From contig DAOUYU010000078.1 in NCBI GenBank assembly GCA_030673995.1, positions 1 through 7,946 on the forward strand: a stretch of 7,946 nucleotides of DNA, written 5' to 3'. Each line of letters starts with the position of its first letter. Position 1 is the first letter of the stretch. Shown piece after piece: positions 7,030 through 7,946 of this stretch. Source of the DNA: Candidatus Aminicenantota bacterium (lineage in GTDB: Bacteria; Acidobacteriota; Aminicenantia; Aminicenantales; Aminicenantaceae). Position numbers and translations under genes: made by a program. The notes below the pieces were generated by a model. It was given only the letters and a program-made list of their open reading frames with translations. It did no database searches and was not told the DNA's origin.

Positions 7030-7708
7030 AATAGTCAGAGCCGAAGGCCTATGCAAGGAGTATCCTCTGCCAAAGGATATCTTGCGTGTTTTTGATGGAA
7101 TAAATTTTGAGCTGGATAAGGGTGATTTTGTTGCTGTCATGGGAGTTTCTGGAGTGGGGAAAACCACCCTGCTTAATTTATTGGGGGCCCTGGATAAACC
7201 GACAGAGGGGAGAATCTTTTTTGATGGAGAAGATATCTTCTCCGGGAGTGAAAGGGAGCTGGCAGAACTGCGGAACAGGAAAATTGGCTTTGTTTTTCAG
7301 TTTTACCATCTTTTACCCGAATTTACAGCAGTAGAGAATGTGAGTTTTCCCCTTCTGATAAGGGGAAAGGGAAGGAGTGAGGCTCAAGCGCGGGCTCTTG
7401 AGATGCTGCGAGACGTTTCCTTAGAAGAAAAGGCCCATATTAAGCCCGGAAAACTTTCAGGAGGCGAGCAGCAGCGGGTGGCCATTGCCAGGGCTCTGGT
7501 CAACGAGCCCAAGTTATTATTAGCCGATGAGCCTACAGGAAACCTGGACTGGAAGACAGGCCGGATGATTCTTGAGCTGATACAGAAGCTGCATCAGAGG
7601 AAAGGTTTGTCCTCTATTGTTGTTACCCATAATGAAAAGGTGGCTCAATTTTGCAATAAAGTTTACATGATGGAGAGCGGAAGCTTGAAACTTTTACCTT
7701 CCCAATAA
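7022..7708 (+). CDS. lolD: Lipoprotein-releasing ABC transporter ATPase LolD
   Basis: LolD is the cytoplasmic ATPase that drives lipoprotein release by LolC/E. The 228-residue ABC protein carries all motifs: Walker A GVSGVGKTT (41-49, Lys47), Q-loop Gln93 in VFQFYHLLPEFTAVENV, ABC signature LSGGEQQRVAIARAL (145-159), Walker B LLLADEP (165-171, Glu170) and H-loop His203 in VVTHN. The Q-loop wording FYHLLPEFTAVENV is typical of LolD within the larger MacB/LolD/FtsE group. Its first 8 nt overlap the end of lolC, and no Shine-Dalgarno sequence is visible in the 20 nt before its ATG. Translation therefore probably depends on ribosomes finishing lolC, which would hold the two subunits in fixed ratio. 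A MacB-type exporter is the alternative, but the permease partner and the following bamA favour Lol. Confidence 0.95.
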   Translation: MSKIVRAEGLCKEYPLPKDILRVFDGINFELDKGDFVAVMGVSGVGKTTLLNLLGALDKPTEGRIFFDGEDIFSGSERELAELRNRKIGFVFQFYHLLPEFTAVENVSFPLLIRGKGRSEAQARALEMLRDVSLEEKAHIKPGKLSGGEQQRVAIARALVNEPKLLLADEPTGNLDWKTGRMILELIQKLHQRKGLSSIVVTHNEKVAQFCNKVYMMESGSLKLLPSQ

Positions 7709-7745
7709 AGTTATACAAATGGAAGCTTAGCCTGAGCCTCTCTCT

Positions 7746-7774
7746 TTGAAAAAAATTTATGATTATGGTATAAG
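7746..7774 (+). promoter_or_regulatory. Strong sigma70-like promoter immediately before bamA
   Basis: TTGAAA (7746-7751, 5/6) and TATAAG (7769-7774, 5/6) are spaced by exactly 17 bp, and TGG directly before the -10 makes an extended -10. This is the best promoter match in the window. A start about 7 nt after the -10 would fall near 7781, only 3 nt before the bamA ATG. The -10 also overlaps the bamA ribosome site AAGGA (7772-7776). Either the transcript is nearly leaderless or the match is fortuitous in this AT-rich gap. Confidence 0.4.
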
Positions 7775-7783
7775 GAAAAAGAG

Positions 7784-7946
7784 ATGAAAAGAAAAATTTT
7801 AGCTTTGTTTTTCTTTCTTTTCTCTTGTTCGCCTTTCTTTTTGTATGGAGAGGACACGGTGGAGAAGATTGAAATCATAGGAAATGAACGGGTCTCAACG
7901 GAGACCGTTCTCTATTACCTCTCTTCAAAAGAAGGAGACTTCTTCA
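7784..7946 (+). CDS. bamA: Outer membrane protein assembly factor BamA (3' partial)
   Basis: BamA is the outer-membrane barrel that folds and inserts other beta-barrel proteins, using periplasmic POTRA domains. Only the first 54 codons are in the window. Residues 1-22 form a Sec signal peptide: a basic start (MKRK), a hydrophobic phenylalanine-rich core, and a likely cleavage after Gly22 (LYG-ED). The mature start VEKIEIIGNERVSTETVLYY (26-45) is the first strand and helix of POTRA1, closely matching the family. The ATG at 7784 has AAGGA (7772-7776) 7 nt upstream. It lies 75 nt after lolD, and lolCD-bamA is a familiar gene order. Only one POTRA start is seen, so another POTRA-barrel protein (TamA-like) cannot be fully excluded, but context favours BamA. 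Confidence 0.88.
   Translation, partial: MKRKILALFFFLFSCSPFFLYGEDTVEKIEIIGNERVSTETVLYYLSSKEGDFF

Noticed and set aside
7142..7171. LolD Walker A reads GVSGVGKTT rather than the usual GxSGSGKST
   Set aside because: It still satisfies GxxxxGK[ST], and all other ABC motifs are intact; ordinary variation.
7784..7870. Lipoprotein signal (LFSC, Cys15) in the bamA N-terminus
   Set aside because: Phe in the lipobox is atypical and the hydrophobic core continues past the cysteine (SPFFLYG). A type I signal cleaved after Gly22 fits better and agrees with BamA being an integral barrel.

Overview
The window is a stretch of housekeeping chromosome from a Gram-negative (diderm) bacterium of moderate to low GC (by eye low-to-mid 40s %). 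The diderm call rests on lolC, lolD and the start of bamA, which are only useful in a cell with an outer membrane. The order ribH-nusB-lysS-lolC-lolD-bamA, and the family of the Lon-like protease, fit deltaproteobacterial, Acidobacteriota or Aminicenantes-like lineages. That placement is from memory of gene order, and sequence searches would be needed to fix it. I see no insertion sequence, phage gene, CRISPR array, tRNA, rRNA or other sign of a mobile or accessory region.

Layout. (1) 1-631, plus strand: the 3' part of an RsuA/RluB-type rRNA pseudouridine synthase, cut by the window edge inside its S4 domain. (2) 634-3087, minus strand: a large Lon-like protease of the AAA_32/Lon_C (YcbZ/LonH-like) family, convergent with the synthase with only 2 bp between stop codons. 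(3) 3088-3345: a divergent control region with three copies of an 8-bp motif, a 15-bp dyad over a candidate -10 box, and candidate promoters in both directions. (4) 3346-7708, plus strand: ribH, nusB, lysS, lolC and lolD, with gaps of +18, -8, +14 and -8 nt, which looks like one transcription unit. (5) 7709-7783: a short gap with a good sigma70-like promoter that runs into the ribosome binding site of the next gene. (6) 7784-7946: the first 54 codons of bamA (signal peptide and start of POTRA1), cut by the window end.

How the genes work together. The plus-strand unit mixes flavin synthesis (RibH), rRNA transcription antitermination (NusB) and lysine tRNA charging (LysS) with envelope assembly. 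LolC and LolD release lipoproteins from the inner membrane, and BamA inserts outer-membrane beta-barrels with the help of lipoproteins that the Lol system delivers. The protease is a separately controlled protein-quality gene. All coding genes are recognisable members of known families. I did not find a convincing undescribed system; the most interesting unexplained signals are the repeats in the 3100-3345 control region and the promoter/ribosome-site overlap in front of bamA.
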